A DNA stretch of 64,000 nt from Rhyacophila brunnea (taxonomy: Eukaryota > Arthropoda > Insecta > Trichoptera > Rhyacophilidae). Below the pieces are notes generated by a model. It searched no databases, was not told the DNA's origin, and was given only the letters and a program-made list of their open reading frames with translations. The translations under genes and the position numbers were made by a program. This document shows, one piece after another, positions 1 through 12,370 of the stretch. The stretch spans positions 6,510,001 to 6,574,000 of the forward strand of contig JAGYXB010000825.1 in the NCBI GenBank assembly GCA_022495005.1. The letters are read 5' to 3'. Every line of letters begins with the position of its first letter. The stretch's first letter is position 1.

Positions 1-890
1 TACTTACTTAGGAGATAGTAATATTAATGAAAAAGATACGTATGTAAAACACCTGCATTGGAATCTTAAATAATGTTATTATTTATTTCATTGTATTGCC
101 GTAACGATTCTACGTATCTATTATTTATCGATGACTTACAGATGAACTCACCCACACACGAACACCTACGACAGAGGTTCCCAAAATTCAAGGACAACGA
201 TAATAATAAATAAACAATTTTATTTATAAATGTGGGTGTGAATGACCACAAAATAAACAATAATATGAATCAAATATTGTCATTGCATAACACCAGCGAG
301 AAATTCAAAAGAAAATAATACATAATACGCACGAATAATATGCGAATATGACACTGCAACTATGCATGAAAGGATAGCGGTTCGACTCTGATGAAAAATG
401 AATCTATGATCTTTTTCCTTTACTGGCAATATTGGTTAAAAGGATAAAATAATTACAGTACTTATATTTTAGTACTTTTTATATCCACATTCAAGATACC
501 GAGATCATCAATTATTCGTTCTCACAAAGTGTAGAAACAACCTGCCATTTTGTGAGGCCAATAAAACTGTGTCTAAATTAAACTGCTCTCGATATCGATG
601 TAGGTCACTTCTTGACTTGCACGAGAATAAGGGTGAGATTAATTAAGTGAACATTGTTTGAAAAAATCTTAAGAAAGACTACATTAGCTCGCTAATACCT
701 TGTACTGAATATCAATATTTTGTGAGAATATTTTTTTCATACGGTTTGTTTTAGAATCAGGTGTACACTTAATAACAGATAATAATATATCATGTCGTGT
801 GTGAACGTTTTGTATATAGGCACCTGTGATGTGCGGTGACTTTTTTTTATAAGGATGCTGTTGAAAAACATATATATATATATCTATTAT
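1..890. other. AT-rich non-coding sequence
   Basis: I see no gene here. A short (TA)n run lies at about 870-883. Open frames are short and show no recognisable domain. Confidence 0.6.
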
Positions 891-1419
891 TTGAGAGTTC
901 GGGTTTCATAACTCACAATCTCCGTCGATGCTTGTTTTTGGCAAATTGAAAAAAACAGTAATCTCTGGACAATTTAAAACGAATAGTGTGATTATTATTG
1001 TATTATCGATACAGAAATGGGCGTAATAAAAAAATGTTGGCTTCTGCTAGAAATACAAAATATCTTCAATGTAAACATGGAGAATGTTAGTTTTGCTATG
1101 AGTCTATGGAGATTGTTAGTTTAGAATCGTGGAACAGACGTTTACACTATCACAGATAAATAAAAACTTTCCGCCATGACAGTTTAATGTGCCACGCTTA
1201 TTGGCTGGAATGGAGGTTGTTAGTTAGAAAATAACAAGTATTTGGAGAATGTAAGTTTTGAAAATGATATTTTCACATTCGTTTTAAATATGAGTTTGTG
1301 TGTTTAGAATGTTACGTCATACTTTCAATGGACGGTGTGAATATAAAGATCATTGCTTCATTCATAACTCATTTTTGGTATATTGTGAAGTTTGTGAGTT
1401 ATGAAACCAGAGCCCTCAT
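891..1419. repeat. Possible MITE with inverted ends
   Basis: The left arm at 891-922 contains GGTTTCATAACTCACAA. The right arm at 1388-1419 carries its reverse complement, giving imperfect inverted ends of about 28 bp around a non-coding interior. The interior repeats a GGAGAATGTTAG-like word near 1080 and 1240. I found no target duplication, so the class is unknown. Confidence 0.45.
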
Positions 1420-1887
1420 TTGCAACATACCATCTACTACGAGTTTTGTTACCAATTGGTTCTTAGGGGGATGGCTGATGAAGTAGTATGGCGTGTTAGC
1501 TGATACAATTATTCTAAATATATCTATGCAATAATAATATAGAACCATTCAGTATAATAAGCAAAATTTACGATACGATTGCACAATAAATATCCACATA
1601 CGATGATTAAACATAACGTACTTTATCGATATGTTTGGGGATGCTCTGTATCTGTCTGATTGATAGCAATCTGATTTTTCAAAAATTGTTATCCAGACCA
1701 TGGACGTAGTGCGTTCAACGCATGGCCAACAGCTATTCCTGATGTTTTAAATTATACATATTAAGATATTATATTGATCGGTATCTATTTCAAAAAAGCC
1801 ACGCAGGCCGACTGCTCCATCATTACTATGCAGTGCAATGTGAGTACACCACGCTGGCCCACAGCGTTACAGACAGATAAATCAAGA
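1420..1887. other. Non-coding, nothing recognised
   Basis: AT-rich sequence without a coding or repeat signal that I can support. Confidence 0.5.
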
Positions 1888-2750
1888 CATATATATGTTA
1901 CGCCGAATGTGCGAAATTGAATATTATATGAAATGGGCAAAATTTTGCCTAAATCATGAAAAATGCAAGCCCGTTGCCTTATTCATGAATTAGACAAAAT
2001 ATCTGAAGAGTGCGTGAATTCGGCAGTAATTTTTCTGCCTGTTCATATATTGGACAAATTAGATAGTGGCGCTACGGTGGTATTTTTTGCAACTAAACTA
2101 AATGTATCAAATGCTCATGCATTGGTCAAAATGTACATATATTATCTATGGTCAAAATAGATGATCGCGCTCCGGTGGTGTTTTTTGCAACTAATCAAAC
2201 TAAACAAATGTGTCAAATGTCATTGATTATAATATAAAAATATACCAATCAATAACTACAATGACGTTCATATCCATTTACTATGCGCAAAAAAAATCTA
2301 GAACTATAATATGATAACGGAAGAATTTTATTGAAAAGTATTTTCGCGATTTGATTCGTGCTTGGGTATCAAACGTGCAATGGTCGATTGAATGTTTGTG
2401 ATAGTTTGTTGACACTTGATAGCTAACCTCAAAATGGACATTCAGTTGAATAATTTAATTCAGAATTACAAAACCTAACCTAACCTAACCTAACCTAACC
2501 TAACCTAATAATAATAATATTATATTATGTCCAATTATAACTAATAAAACCATCCGTATTAAATTTACTTTTCTTCTGTCATGTTGACAGTTCAAGAATT
2601 CCATACCCTGGCGAATTCATGTACTCAGCAGAAAATTTACCTAATTCATGAATAAGGCAACAGGCTTGACTGTTACTTGAATTAGCCAAAATTTTGCCCA
2701 TTTCATGTAATAGTTAATTTCGCACATTCGGTGTAACATATATATATATG
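1888..2750. repeat. Foldback repeat with ~110-bp inverted arms
   Basis: The sequence at 1888-2000 returns in inverted orientation at about 2636-2750. Both arms share GAATGTGCGAAATT, GAAATGGGCAAAATTTTG and TTGCCTTATTCATGAATTAG. The spacer of about 630 bp holds a degenerate direct repeat (near 2070 and 2170, around GGTGGTRTTTTTTGCAACTA) and the telomeric tract at 2474. This is either one foldback transposon or two copies of a repeat inserted head to head. No coding region or target duplication was seen. Confidence 0.6.
2474..2508. repeat. Interstitial telomere repeat (CCTAA)7
   Basis: Seven uninterrupted CCTAA units, the complement of the canonical arthropod telomere repeat TTAGG, run straight into an ATA-rich microsatellite. 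It sits well inside the contig and inside the spacer of a foldback repeat. It is therefore an interstitial telomeric sequence, not a chromosome end. Confidence 0.85.
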
Positions 2751-3564
2751 CAATAAAAACTTGTGAAGCGCTGGATTTACTATGGGTACAGGTGAATTCC
2801 GGAGAATGCAGGTCAGCGTGAGTAATAGCCAAGAGAAGAAATTGAGTTGGCGAGCAAGTAATGAAAGAATGAGGCAAAAGACCGAATATGTGCTCTTCGG
2901 TGACTCGACTAGTGAGTATTATTAAGGGGTGAGAATACTTTCACATTCCACGCCACTGCCTCGTCCTCAAAATATAATCGGAATTCATCTGCACCCAGCA
3001 GGATTTCCGATGCATGAAAAATATTGTAGGTATGGTACCTACTTACGGAGTACGTATTTGTATTATATTAACATCACTTGGCCTTCTTAATATTTTGTAC
3101 CTACATAATATTATATAATTAGGAACCTGTTTTTAAATTGCCTGCACTGGACTACGAGGGCCGACTTGTAAAAGCTACAGCATGAAAATGTTATCGAATA
3201 TAATTTTGACCATAGTTTCATCGGGGTGTAATTGGTTGAAAAAAATATCATTTATTTCACAAAGGCTCGGCTACATTGTTCAATTGTGAACCGAAGAACT
3301 ATTTGATGGCCCGTCACTAATCAAACGTGGGCACTTTACTCTTTACCCTTCCGTTTAAACCTTGGTAGGGCATCAATCAACGTTATTAGAACGTCATAAA
3401 CATCGCGCAGCATTATTAATGTCCGGAAAATCTCTCTGACGTACGAATACATTCATTCATAATAATATTGTTAGTGTACCTACCTATAGAACAGCTGTTT
3501 AGTTGGAATGAACGATGGGTGGATTTTTGAACACACAGAGATAATATTATTTGTTAAAGCGAGC
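2751..3564. other. Non-coding, nothing recognised
   Basis: No coding signal and no repeat boundary that I can support between the foldback repeat and the P-like element. Confidence 0.5.
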
Positions 3565-3572
3565 ATCACGAG

Positions 3573-4231
3573 CAAGGCCTGAACAAAAACGATGCATGAG
3601 TGCGAGTGAGAAAGTATTCGGCACCCTACAATCTCTGCGACATGCGCTAGAGTAAGATAAAAGGTCTACTAGCTACAAGCCAGTTTCCAAAAGTATCGCC
3701 ATCAAATCGGGGCGAAACGCTTCACATAGCGTCGATAACTTGCGAGTTCGTGTTGCTAAAATTGATATTTTTGTGTTAAACATAAAGTCAATGGTAAATA
3801 TTTTTGGTTAATTAAGTAGAAAAGATGGTTCTGTGTGTTGTCTTAAAATGTGGTAGCCGTACTGATAAGCAAGAAGATGATATTACGTTTCATAAGTAAG
3901 TTGATACATGTTCGTGATAATTTATTTGTATTTTATTACATATTTTAATATCAGTGACCTATTGTTTTTTTTAAAATAACTTAAATTATGGATATCTTTA
4001 TCTAATGGTTGCATTTTGACCGCTTAAAAATACTATATAACGTAAAAAATAGAAAATTATATTTTAATTCTGAGCGTCTAGTGCGAGCACTTTGGGCGAG
4101 CACTAGCGAAATGGTCTATGGTCTCGATTATTTGTAGACGAATGCGTTCGCTCGCTCACAAACCAAACGCAAGGCTCGCGGCTTCATTTAGCAATGCAAC
4201 GGGTGGCGTCTAGATGTATCTATAGTCTAAG
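3573..4231 (+). mobile_element. P-like DNA element, copy 1, with THAP exon
   Basis: A 659-bp element flanked by a perfect 8-bp direct repeat ATCACGAG (3565-3572 and 4232-4239). It begins CAAGGCCTGAACAAAAAC and ends in sequence whose complement is CTTAGACTATAGATAC. The two ends share only a few bases, so terminal inverted repeats are very weak. A second copy lies inverted at 17361-18012 with its own duplication. It carries the start of a THAP-type zinc-finger reading frame (3825-3895) followed by a splice donor, and then no recognisable transposase. An 8-bp duplication plus a THAP domain is the P superfamily pattern. The classification is inference, because the catalytic domain is absent. Confidence 0.7.
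3825..3895 (+). pseudogene. THAP-type zinc-finger first exon (partial)
   Basis: The frame starts at ATG 3825 and reads 23 codons to a GTAAGT donor at 3896. It begins MVLCVVLKCGSRT and ends DDITFH. THAP domains bind DNA through a C2CH zinc site and typically start M-V-x-C-x-x-x-x-C with an F-H-x-F-P segment. The first cysteine pair (C4, C9) and the FH are present. The exon stops in phase 2 after FH plus AA, where a lysine and then F-P would be expected. The second half of the THAP fold, with the C-x2-H ligands, is not visible downstream, so this is an orphan exon of an internally deleted transposase or a captured THAP gene fragment. The same 71-nt exon recurs at 17697-17767. Confidence 0.65.
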
Positions 4232-4239
4232 ATCACGAG

Positions 4240-4632
4240 TCTCACAGCTAAGTGATAGTGTTGGGGAAAAACAACATTTTATTATGTCGCGTGTTCTTAA
4301 TTTTTATGAAGAGTGAAAAGTGAGCATTGTGAACACAGTTCAGTGCGAATGACCTTTAATATTATTCTATTGAAGCGAATCAAAGCGATGTGACGGTAGA
4401 ACGGTGAGAGTTTGTGCAACAATTTTGTGAATCAAAAGCACTCACCTGTTTGATAAATGATTATTAGCATAGATAACTGTGAAATTATGACGTCGTGTGT
4501 TTGGGACTTTATTAATATGACTATATTGTTTAAAGTCTAGTGCATTTCATTCACAGCCAAGGTTTTTTGTTCGGATGTTCCCAGTACAACTTCAAAACGC
4601 GCTTCAAGGCAATGTCGTGGTATGCAGTAAAC
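4240..4632. other. Non-coding, nothing recognised
   Basis: The stretch between the P-like element and an hAT relic shows no coding signal. Confidence 0.5.
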
Positions 4633-5179
4633 CAGGGGTTTACAAAGTGTGTCACGCGTGACTTTTTGATGTGTCCCGCGAGATTTATATTAAATCTATA
4701 TTATTTTTTATTCTTCATATCGAATATTAAAAATTACATTTAAAATTGAATATCATCTGGCAATAATGAGGACTTTCACTTGAGGTATACCTAAACATAG
4801 TTAAACATGCTTATCAAATGGCTTCTTTATTTGGAAGTGCCTATATTTGTGAAAAAACATTTTCTACAATGAGCATTTAATAAATGAAAAAGATCAAAAT
4901 TAACAGACAACCATATCGCATCTATTTTGCGTATTCACACCACAAAATTTTAGCATATATTTCAGGATTTAGTTTCAGACAAACGATAAAATTGCATAAA
5001 TCAGATGGTGAAAAAATTTAAATATTATTTTTAGTACTTATATAATTAAGAGTAATAATAATCTAGTTAAAAATATGTACAATGTACACAATGAAAATTT
5101 TTTTTATTTTTTCCTTATGTTTTTTAAAAACAGAAAATATTTAGCGGGCCGCCCTTTTGATTTTTAAATTGTCCCTCTG
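4633..5179 (+). mobile_element. hAT transposon relic
   Basis: The left edge CAGGGGTTTACAAAGTG and the right edge, whose complement is CAGAGGGACAATTT, resemble hAT termini (CAG at both ends). The interior carries a scrap of the hAT C-terminal dimerisation region. No matching 8-bp duplication could be found, so the ends are approximate and the copy is old. Confidence 0.5.
4818..4880 (+). pseudogene. hAT transposase C-terminal scrap
   Basis: The frame reads MASLFGSAYICEKTFSTMSI and then a stop. This matches the block seen in hAT transposases and domesticated relatives, a small-residue/FGS run, then CE, then FSxM, which marks the start of the C-terminal dimerisation domain. Downstream sequence continues in broken frames with scattered similarity. 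Nothing of the catalytic core is visible. It is a dead fragment inside the relic at 4633-5179. Confidence 0.55.
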
Positions 5180-5207
5180 CACCATTTAGTGACTAAATGG
5201 TACAGAG
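5175..5207. repeat. 33-bp near-perfect palindrome
   Basis: The arms CTCTGCACCATTTAGT and ACTAAATGGTACAGAG pair around a single central base with one mismatch. The palindrome overlaps the right edge of the hAT relic. It could be a target-site palindrome or part of the element end. Confidence 0.6.
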
Positions 5208-8200
5208 AAAAATACGCCCGTTTAATAACAAAAAAATAATCCAATTTGTATGTACCTACATAATGCAGAAACTGTTAATATAGTTTCGTACTCCAGTGGC
5301 GACTTTCCTTGAAGCACTCGCTTGGTTAGGTTCCCCACAAAAGCAGATGCGCGTTTTTTTATTATAATATGATATGTTTAAGTGGAAACCATCATTACAG
5401 CACAGCTCTAGTACTATATTTTAACACTCAATGGCGGCTTATCGCAGGCTAAATTTCTCAAGGAGTCATCCACTCAAAGCCAAAATAATATGTAATGTTA
5501 TAATAATAATACAGTTTATATTATGTTCTCTTTTTATATTTTCAGTATTATCCCTTTTATTACTTTTCTTTCTTTTTTATAATAATGTTTCATGTCATGC
5601 TGTGAACGTCTTAAACTTATAATTTGTAATGTCCAGAATATGTTAAAACATAAATTAATTGAAATTGACACATACGTATTGTGCGGGCGTACGGCAATCA
5701 ATTTAAACAGATTTTTAAATGTAAACACTAAATTTGTAAACTATATACAAAAGTATTATTTAGTAAGTATTGTTACCAATCATAATTGTCATTAATTAAC
5801 CAAAGAAAACCCATTATCAATTGTCTGCCACTGCACCCATCGAATCGAAATCATATTGCGTTTTCTGCTTTTCACCGTAAAACGTAGTTTTCTAGTTATG
5901 ATTCTACCCCATACGTTTGGGGACGTCAACATTTTGTCAGTCCACGGAATTTTGAGGAAATGTCAATACAGTCACATCTGAAAAGCCTCAACTCACCGTG
6001 ATGGATACGTCTTGTTTACCATCGATTCGAACGCAATCTATCCATGATCACTGTGTCAATTTATATGTTTATTCGATAGATAGATCCAATGCGATGGCTG
6101 CACGGCCAGATCGTCGAATTAGCGGAACAATTCGAAAGTGATAATTCACTCAGAGGCAGTCGTGGAGCAGTGTCGTCGGGCTGAGAAGAGTGTTCGGAAG
6201 TGGAACAATTCGCTCTGCAGACTGTGTCGATGGCCGCTGAGCCATCTCAGGGGGCTTGCCCGGCGGCCGCGCGAAATAACTTGCCACATTCTGAAGTTCG
6301 ATGTCACGCCAGGGAACGATAACATTTCGATACGAGTCATCGAAACGTATAACTAACTTTATTGAAAAAGACATGTATGTTGAATGACTATACATAGTGT
6401 TATAAGTGCAAGTGTCTACGTCAAAGTTCGCAATAAAACGCAAACGTTTTAGGTATAATGTTGGTTGCACTGTTTGCGAATTTTCTATCCGCAGGCAACA
6501 ACCGGATAACAATTATAATAGGCAGACGTGCAGATCCAACCAGATCCAACGATCCAAGCCGACCGTCGCGACCGACGTCTTTACAATATAAGCAATTACA
6601 CGCAACGATTCGATCGCGTTGGTCCTTGCTTTTGATTGGTTTAAAATAAACATAGTGTTGCTATTATTAAAAATATAAGTTGACCGAAAACTATTTCTTC
6701 GCGAGATTGGTGGCTATACTGAAGAGTTTTCCATCGCAATTTTACTTCAAAACTCATCTGTCAAACCTAACTTCGCAAGCTAGCGATAGCTTCGGATATG
6801 TTCGTACGTTCTCGGCAATCTTCGTGAATCGTGGCAAACGGAAATAGGATGGGTTCCAATTTGCTCACTATCCTTCACGATCCCGAAAAACCATAGATAA
6901 TAGATTTTGGCAATCGTGGCAGACGATCGGGCCAGACGCAATCTGCCAATGTAATTTGAGCACAACATGTAACGCACGAAGAAAGACACATTCGTTACTA
7001 TTCGAAACAGCAAGAAGAGAACAAAACGTCTCATTAGACGGTGACTGGGGGTGCTGTACAAGCAATTCGCAGTTGTAGCTCATTGATAAATAAATATTGT
7101 TTGCTAGCGTTGAAACGGGCATTGAAGCAAAAGGTGCCAGTACAACTGCGAATCGCCTTTGCCATACCCGTGGTGCCACAGAATGATTTTAATATACCTA
7201 AGTATAGGTAGGTACTAGAAAGTATTAGGTAAGACAAAATATTGCCGACGTAGTTTTTGATACATTATATTGTATCTATTGGTTATATACATACTTTATT
7301 TTAATTTGGTTAAATATTATTGACGACGCCCCTTCTAGACAATGCAATAACAACTATAAATTGTGCAACAATTTACTTTATATTATATTTACAAACTTTA
7401 TTCGATAGGCGTTCTTTCGAATTTGACATTGCACTGAACTGCATTAATGTTGCGCAATACTGTTTACGACGGACCAATAATCCACAAGTTGCCCAACGGA
7501 TTTCCACAAACTTGATTCGACGCAATATATTGCAAAACTCAATATAACCTTCAAACGATCAAAAACATTTCATTAATTTTTATCGATATGGCAATGTAGT
7601 AATTATTATCCAGTTTTCCTGGTGTCCAGGTGGCGATGCCAAATTATTTTTTAAACTTTGGGCTGGAGAGAGGCAAAATGAAGAATAAATGTTTGGTGAT
7701 AAGGCAACCTTGACATATTATCACAATATAAATTGCCATTCGCAACAATTACGTAGCTAGGAGCAATTTTAATGGACGTGCATTGATCCGTTGGTTACGC
7801 GCTGCAGCTTACTGACGTGCCGGCAAAAAGTTTATTTTTCAAAGACAAAGAAAATAAATAATACCTGCGTGCTGTAAGTTAATTAAAATTAAGAACGGTC
7901 AAGCGTAAGTTGGGTAGTCCGCGTGATAAGTTCTCGCTTGCCGACCGCTGCCCGCTGAAACGGAACAAGTGCCGTTCTTTTATGCGGCAAGTGGGATGTG
8001 GCAAAGTGGCAAGTGGCGATGGTGTGGCCGGCGACCACTCGTTTCGCCGAGAGAGACAAACTGAACACGTGCTAAACAATTTAAGCATGATAATCGATTG
8101 TGCACGTAATGCGATGTGAACACAGTGGACAGACAGAAACGGATATATTATAAAGAGAAGATTGCATAGTAGGGTTGCCAGTACTTGCAACACTTTGAGT

Positions 8201-8246
8201 GTATTATGTAAATGTAAACGTAAACTACCACGCGGTTTTTCTGATT
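5208..8246. other. Long non-coding stretch with GC-richer patches
   Basis: No gene is recognised. Overlapping open frames at 6140-6510 and 6780-7240 on both strands lack domains and look like chance frames in GC-richer sequence. A lone hAT-like terminus CAGTGGCGACTTT at 5294 has no partner that I can support. A GC-richer patch occurs at about 7900-8060. Confidence 0.45.
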
Positions 8247-8297
8247 GCTGATAGCTTTAAATACCTGGCGGCATACATCACGGAAGATGGCACTTTG
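8247..8297 (+). pseudogene. LINE reverse transcriptase scrap
   Basis: Seventeen codons read ADSFKYLAAYITEDGTL. This resembles the FKYLG...TEDG segment just after the reverse transcriptase palm in many non-LTR retrotransposons. Nothing upstream or downstream continues the similarity, so this is a short relic; chance resemblance is possible. Confidence 0.4.
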
Positions 8298-11200
8298 ACT
8301 TTGTTTTCCCACCACCACCCGTCATGTATGCACCTACAGCCGAGGATATGCACGGCCGCCTTCCATGACGCTATAAACGTGTCTGAAAGAAGTGATTTTT
8401 AAGTACTCATTCCGTCCCGACGCACAGGACTGATGCTACAACCATGCACCGTAGTGCTTAAAAAAGGAAGTTAAGAAAGGAAAAAAAATCTTTTTGGACT
8501 GGCTCTGCTGTCCGCTGACGTTAAGCGCCCTATGTATCCGCATACCGAGTATCACGAGTTGAAATGGAAATGGTATAGCCGGAGATACACATTTAACTCA
8601 ACACAGAATTTGTGGAACATGGTGTTGTTCTGGGTCAGAACGAAATAAATGTCGCTTTCCAACGGTTGCAATCTGGTGGTGCTGCTTCGCATTAGCTAAG
8701 CATGACATTTTACGAAGACCCAGACGACATATGCTGGAGCTTCGAACACACTTCGAACTTTGTCAGTAATCAGGAAATAATATTGCGGATCATGCAGCCT
8801 GTCGCAGCGGAGAAGCTATCTCATGTAAGTGTAGGTATGGAAAGGATTGGACCCAACCGAACAAGAGGACATAAATCTATCCGATAGTTGTCAATGTATT
8901 TTCTATTTTATATCAATGACAAATATAATATAGTATTAAGTATGCTAAAAATAAATCTCACGAAATGTTTTTAATGAATGCCAAAAAAAAGTGTAGAGTT
9001 TGGACGTAAAATAATTATTAGAAGTGCGATAAAACTTTCGGCTTTATGGACTATTTTTTTAGCACATGACGCATATCAAAAGCTTCGCACCTTTATTGAT
9101 TCGGTATTTATTAGTAAAATTTTCCGATGTATATACCTACACGGAAAACATAAATACAATAAACCTCTTACAACATGCAAGTAAAAATGACATCTTAATT
9201 TAGTATTTGCAGCACATGCAGTACTATATAATATTATGTTTATATTTGTATACGACAATATTTTAATTACTATCAGGCAGTGGAGAAGGGTGGAGGTAGA
9301 CTGTTAAGATCCGCCATAAATAGTGCACACTGAACTTTGTCAGTCATACGTATTTGTTTTGCTCAACCAAAGCCGACTTAAGTACAAGCCGAAGCATTCG
9401 GAAACTTTCCGACAACGAGTGGTCCTACCTATTCTGCCCCTCCCGCTGCCGGCAATGGGCCTATCATTGTTCTATAGAGCGCTTATACTGACGTGTCTGT
9501 CGTGTTCACTTGTCAGACCATATTTATTGATTTCGTTAAAAACTAATTATTTGAACGTATCTTGGAGACTTCCGGAGTTCACGTGATTTAGTGGTTCTGT
9601 GTTATTAATAATTGGAAGGACGATCAAAATAAGTAAATGTTGTATGCAGTTTACGACAGTTTTAGGTTATGTGCATGAAAAAGCATTTCGCAACTATCAC
9701 TCAATTCACCTTAAAAAAAACATGTTGTTTAAACAAAATATATTGAAAGTTAAGCTACATGATAAATAATACACTAACATTAACACACCTTCCACAAACG
9801 TAATGTCTCAATGCTACGTAAGACAATTTTTGGAAATCGATATTACCACCCGAATAGTCTGACTTTGACAGCTAACGAATAACCGGAATGTATATTATTA
9901 TAAATAACACTGATAGGTAAAATACATTTGATTTGCGAATTTTTTTATAATTCAATTCGAAAAGAGAAAATACTTATAATTATAACGTGGTTTTGCAAAT
10001 CAATGTGTCAGGAAATCTGGGACCAGATTTTGACAGCTGAACACTAGGACCACATGTTTGTGAAATATTTTTGTGCAAAAAGATATGCCCAGGCTTCGTA
10101 TCTTAAGATAGCGCTGGCTCAACCCATTGAATAAGTAAATGGTTTGGATCATTTTTTATTTTGATGGCATTAATTTTAATCATAGAATCACGTGATATCC
10201 TGCAATACTCTGGCGATTTGTAATATTTAGCAACCCTGCCTTAAGAGTTGAAAAAATATACGAAACAGCACCGTTGAAGCGAATAATAGTAGTGAAAAGT
10301 CGACGGTGGACAGAGAGAGAAGAAGGGGAAACGAAAAGGCGAGTTGGAAGTATGAGAGAGAAAGACGTTGGTCGGGATTATAGTAATCATATTTTGGTCG
10401 TGATAATTATTTACTGGCCGAGTGGGCTCCCTAAATTATTGCCTTCGTGAATAAGCTAACGGTTCCTGCATAACGCGCGTACATTCCGATCAAACGTCCA
10501 TTCGATTAAGTTTACGTGGCGGCAGATAATCTGCCCTCTTAAAATTAATAATCCCAACTCCATAGTAGGTGATTGGAAGACAAGTAGGGAGCTTTAAAGA
10601 TTGAGACATTCACACAAAATTCTTAAATATCTGAAAATATATTAGTAACATATAAGATATCATTAAACTATCTCAGAAGTACAACGTTAATCACCTGTGT
10701 TCAAACAAAGATAAGTTATGATTACAAGCCCAATGATATCATAGTAATTAAAGGTGTCGCTAACTCTTGAATAGAAATTTAATTCTACGGGCCAAGGTAT
10801 AGGTACATTAAAGAATCGTTTAGACTGAGAGATCGCCACTGACTTCTGATTTAGACCGGTACCTACTTATTCAACTACATAATATTATTCACCTTTGCGC
10901 AGTGATTATAAAATCAATAGGTAAAAATAAGTACGTATCTACCTATCGGTTGATTTTGACATGGCAAAATGTAATGAACGTAGAAAAATAAGTTCAGATC
11001 ACATAAGTGACATACAAAAAAGAAATTAATATGTAGGTAAGTACATAATTTAAGAGAATAAAAGAATGTTACATTCTTAAATCTTGTGAAATATTTTTTG
11101 AATAAAAAAATAATTATTTAAAACAATAAGTATATATTTCATTATCAATAGCCTTTAATGAAAAGTAAACAAATAAGTACTACACAAATTTGAGATATAA

Positions 11201-11594
11201 GACGGATTTGATCAAATCAATGTGATATATATATTATAATGATTAGATTTAGGCGTCCACCCTTCTACCGTCACCTCATCACACTACTCCTCCGCTGCTA
11301 TATGATCACTTAGCTATTGCGTTATTTTCAATCGTTATTTTTATCTTGTAACACGTGTCTTTTGATCTACCAGAAAGAACTCTAGTTAATTAGTATATAA
11401 GCAGGTTAAAAGCTGTACAAGTGTCATCAACATTAATCCAGTAGTTATTGAGTTATAACAACGAAACAGACAACAATTTAAATATATATGTATATTATCT
11501 TGTGCTTTTAGAGTATCACGGAAAACGCTCATCAAAATGTAAATATATCTAAATCACAAATAGGCAGTTAAATTATTTTATGAATGATACCTAT
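8298..11594. other. Non-coding apart from one hAT end
   Basis: No host gene or full element is seen. The hAT-like end at 9278-9350 is listed separately. Sequence near 10300-10340 is purine-rich. Confidence 0.45.
9278..9350. mobile_element. End of CAGTGGCG-type hAT MITE
   Basis: The stretch from CAGTGGAGAAGGGTGG through a segment ending TACGTATTTGTTTT matches, in inverted orientation, the right half of the short element at 11595-11733. It also matches the terminus at the window end (63957). The other end of this copy was not found. Confidence 0.5.
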
Positions 11595-11733
11595 CAATAG
11601 CAAAGGGTGGAGTTAGGCTGTTAAGGACACCATCTATAAATCGTAGTCTTATCTCAACGAAAACAAATACGTATAACTGACAAAGTTTAATGTGCACTAT
11701 TTATGGCGGATCTTATTCCACTCTTCGCCACTG
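11595..11733. mobile_element. Short hAT-like MITE (139 bp)
   Basis: The termini are CAATAGCAAAGGGTGGAG on the left and, complemented on the right, CAGTGGCGAAGAGTGG. The flanks ATACCTAT and GTATCTAC agree at 5 of 8 positions, consistent with an eroded 8-bp duplication. No coding capacity. Related ends occur at 9278 and 63957. Confidence 0.6.
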
Positions 11734-12370
11734 GTATCTACATAATAGAAAAAAAAATTGACGCACGAAAATTAAGATAATGCCCTATTTGCGACCAAAT
11801 TTGTAAAATATAAATTTTTGGTTTATTGATATCGAATTTTGGAGTGACGCATTTTCCAGCGACATGATGATGAGCAAACAGGACGGAACCTGCTTCTATT
11901 AACAGTGCGAATAATAAGGTACGAGTAACAAAACGCAACCAGATAAGTAAGCTGTGGCAGGATTTTTTTGTACGAAGAAATGAAAATAAATACGTTTGCC
12001 TTTTTTATCAAGTCAAGTAATGGGTGACGTTTGGGTACGTATAAAGAATTGAATCTTTCCACCCATCAAAACGAGATACGTCATTTGATGTTTAACTTTC
12101 CCTGCAATAACGTCATAATTAAATAATCCCACCTCGTAATGAAGGAAATGCTTTAAGTATTAATACGAGATATTATAACTTGATGTTTGGATCTGGCAGC
12201 CAACGTTCCATTAATGTTTAAAGTGACAGATTTGTTAATATAAACTATAAAGTATGAATAGATTAATTTTATTAATTGCCTATTGAGGTGCTGTTAAATA
12301 TGTGATGGTAAATTCTACACATATTTTCAACATTAACACTTTAATGATTCTTGTTCTGAAATGATCCATA
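11734..12370. other. Non-coding, nothing recognised
   Basis: Open frames here are short and domain-free. Confidence 0.5.

Noticed and set aside
5294..5830. CAGTGGCGACTTT and a CCACTG about 530 bp downstream considered as hAT ends
   Set aside because: The flanking 8-mers TCGTACTC and CACCCATC do not match and the inner sequences are not inverted.
6138..7240. Cluster of overlapping open frames on both strands
   Set aside because: The frames overlap each other in GC-richer sequence, none carries a recognisable motif, and there is no consistent coding strand.
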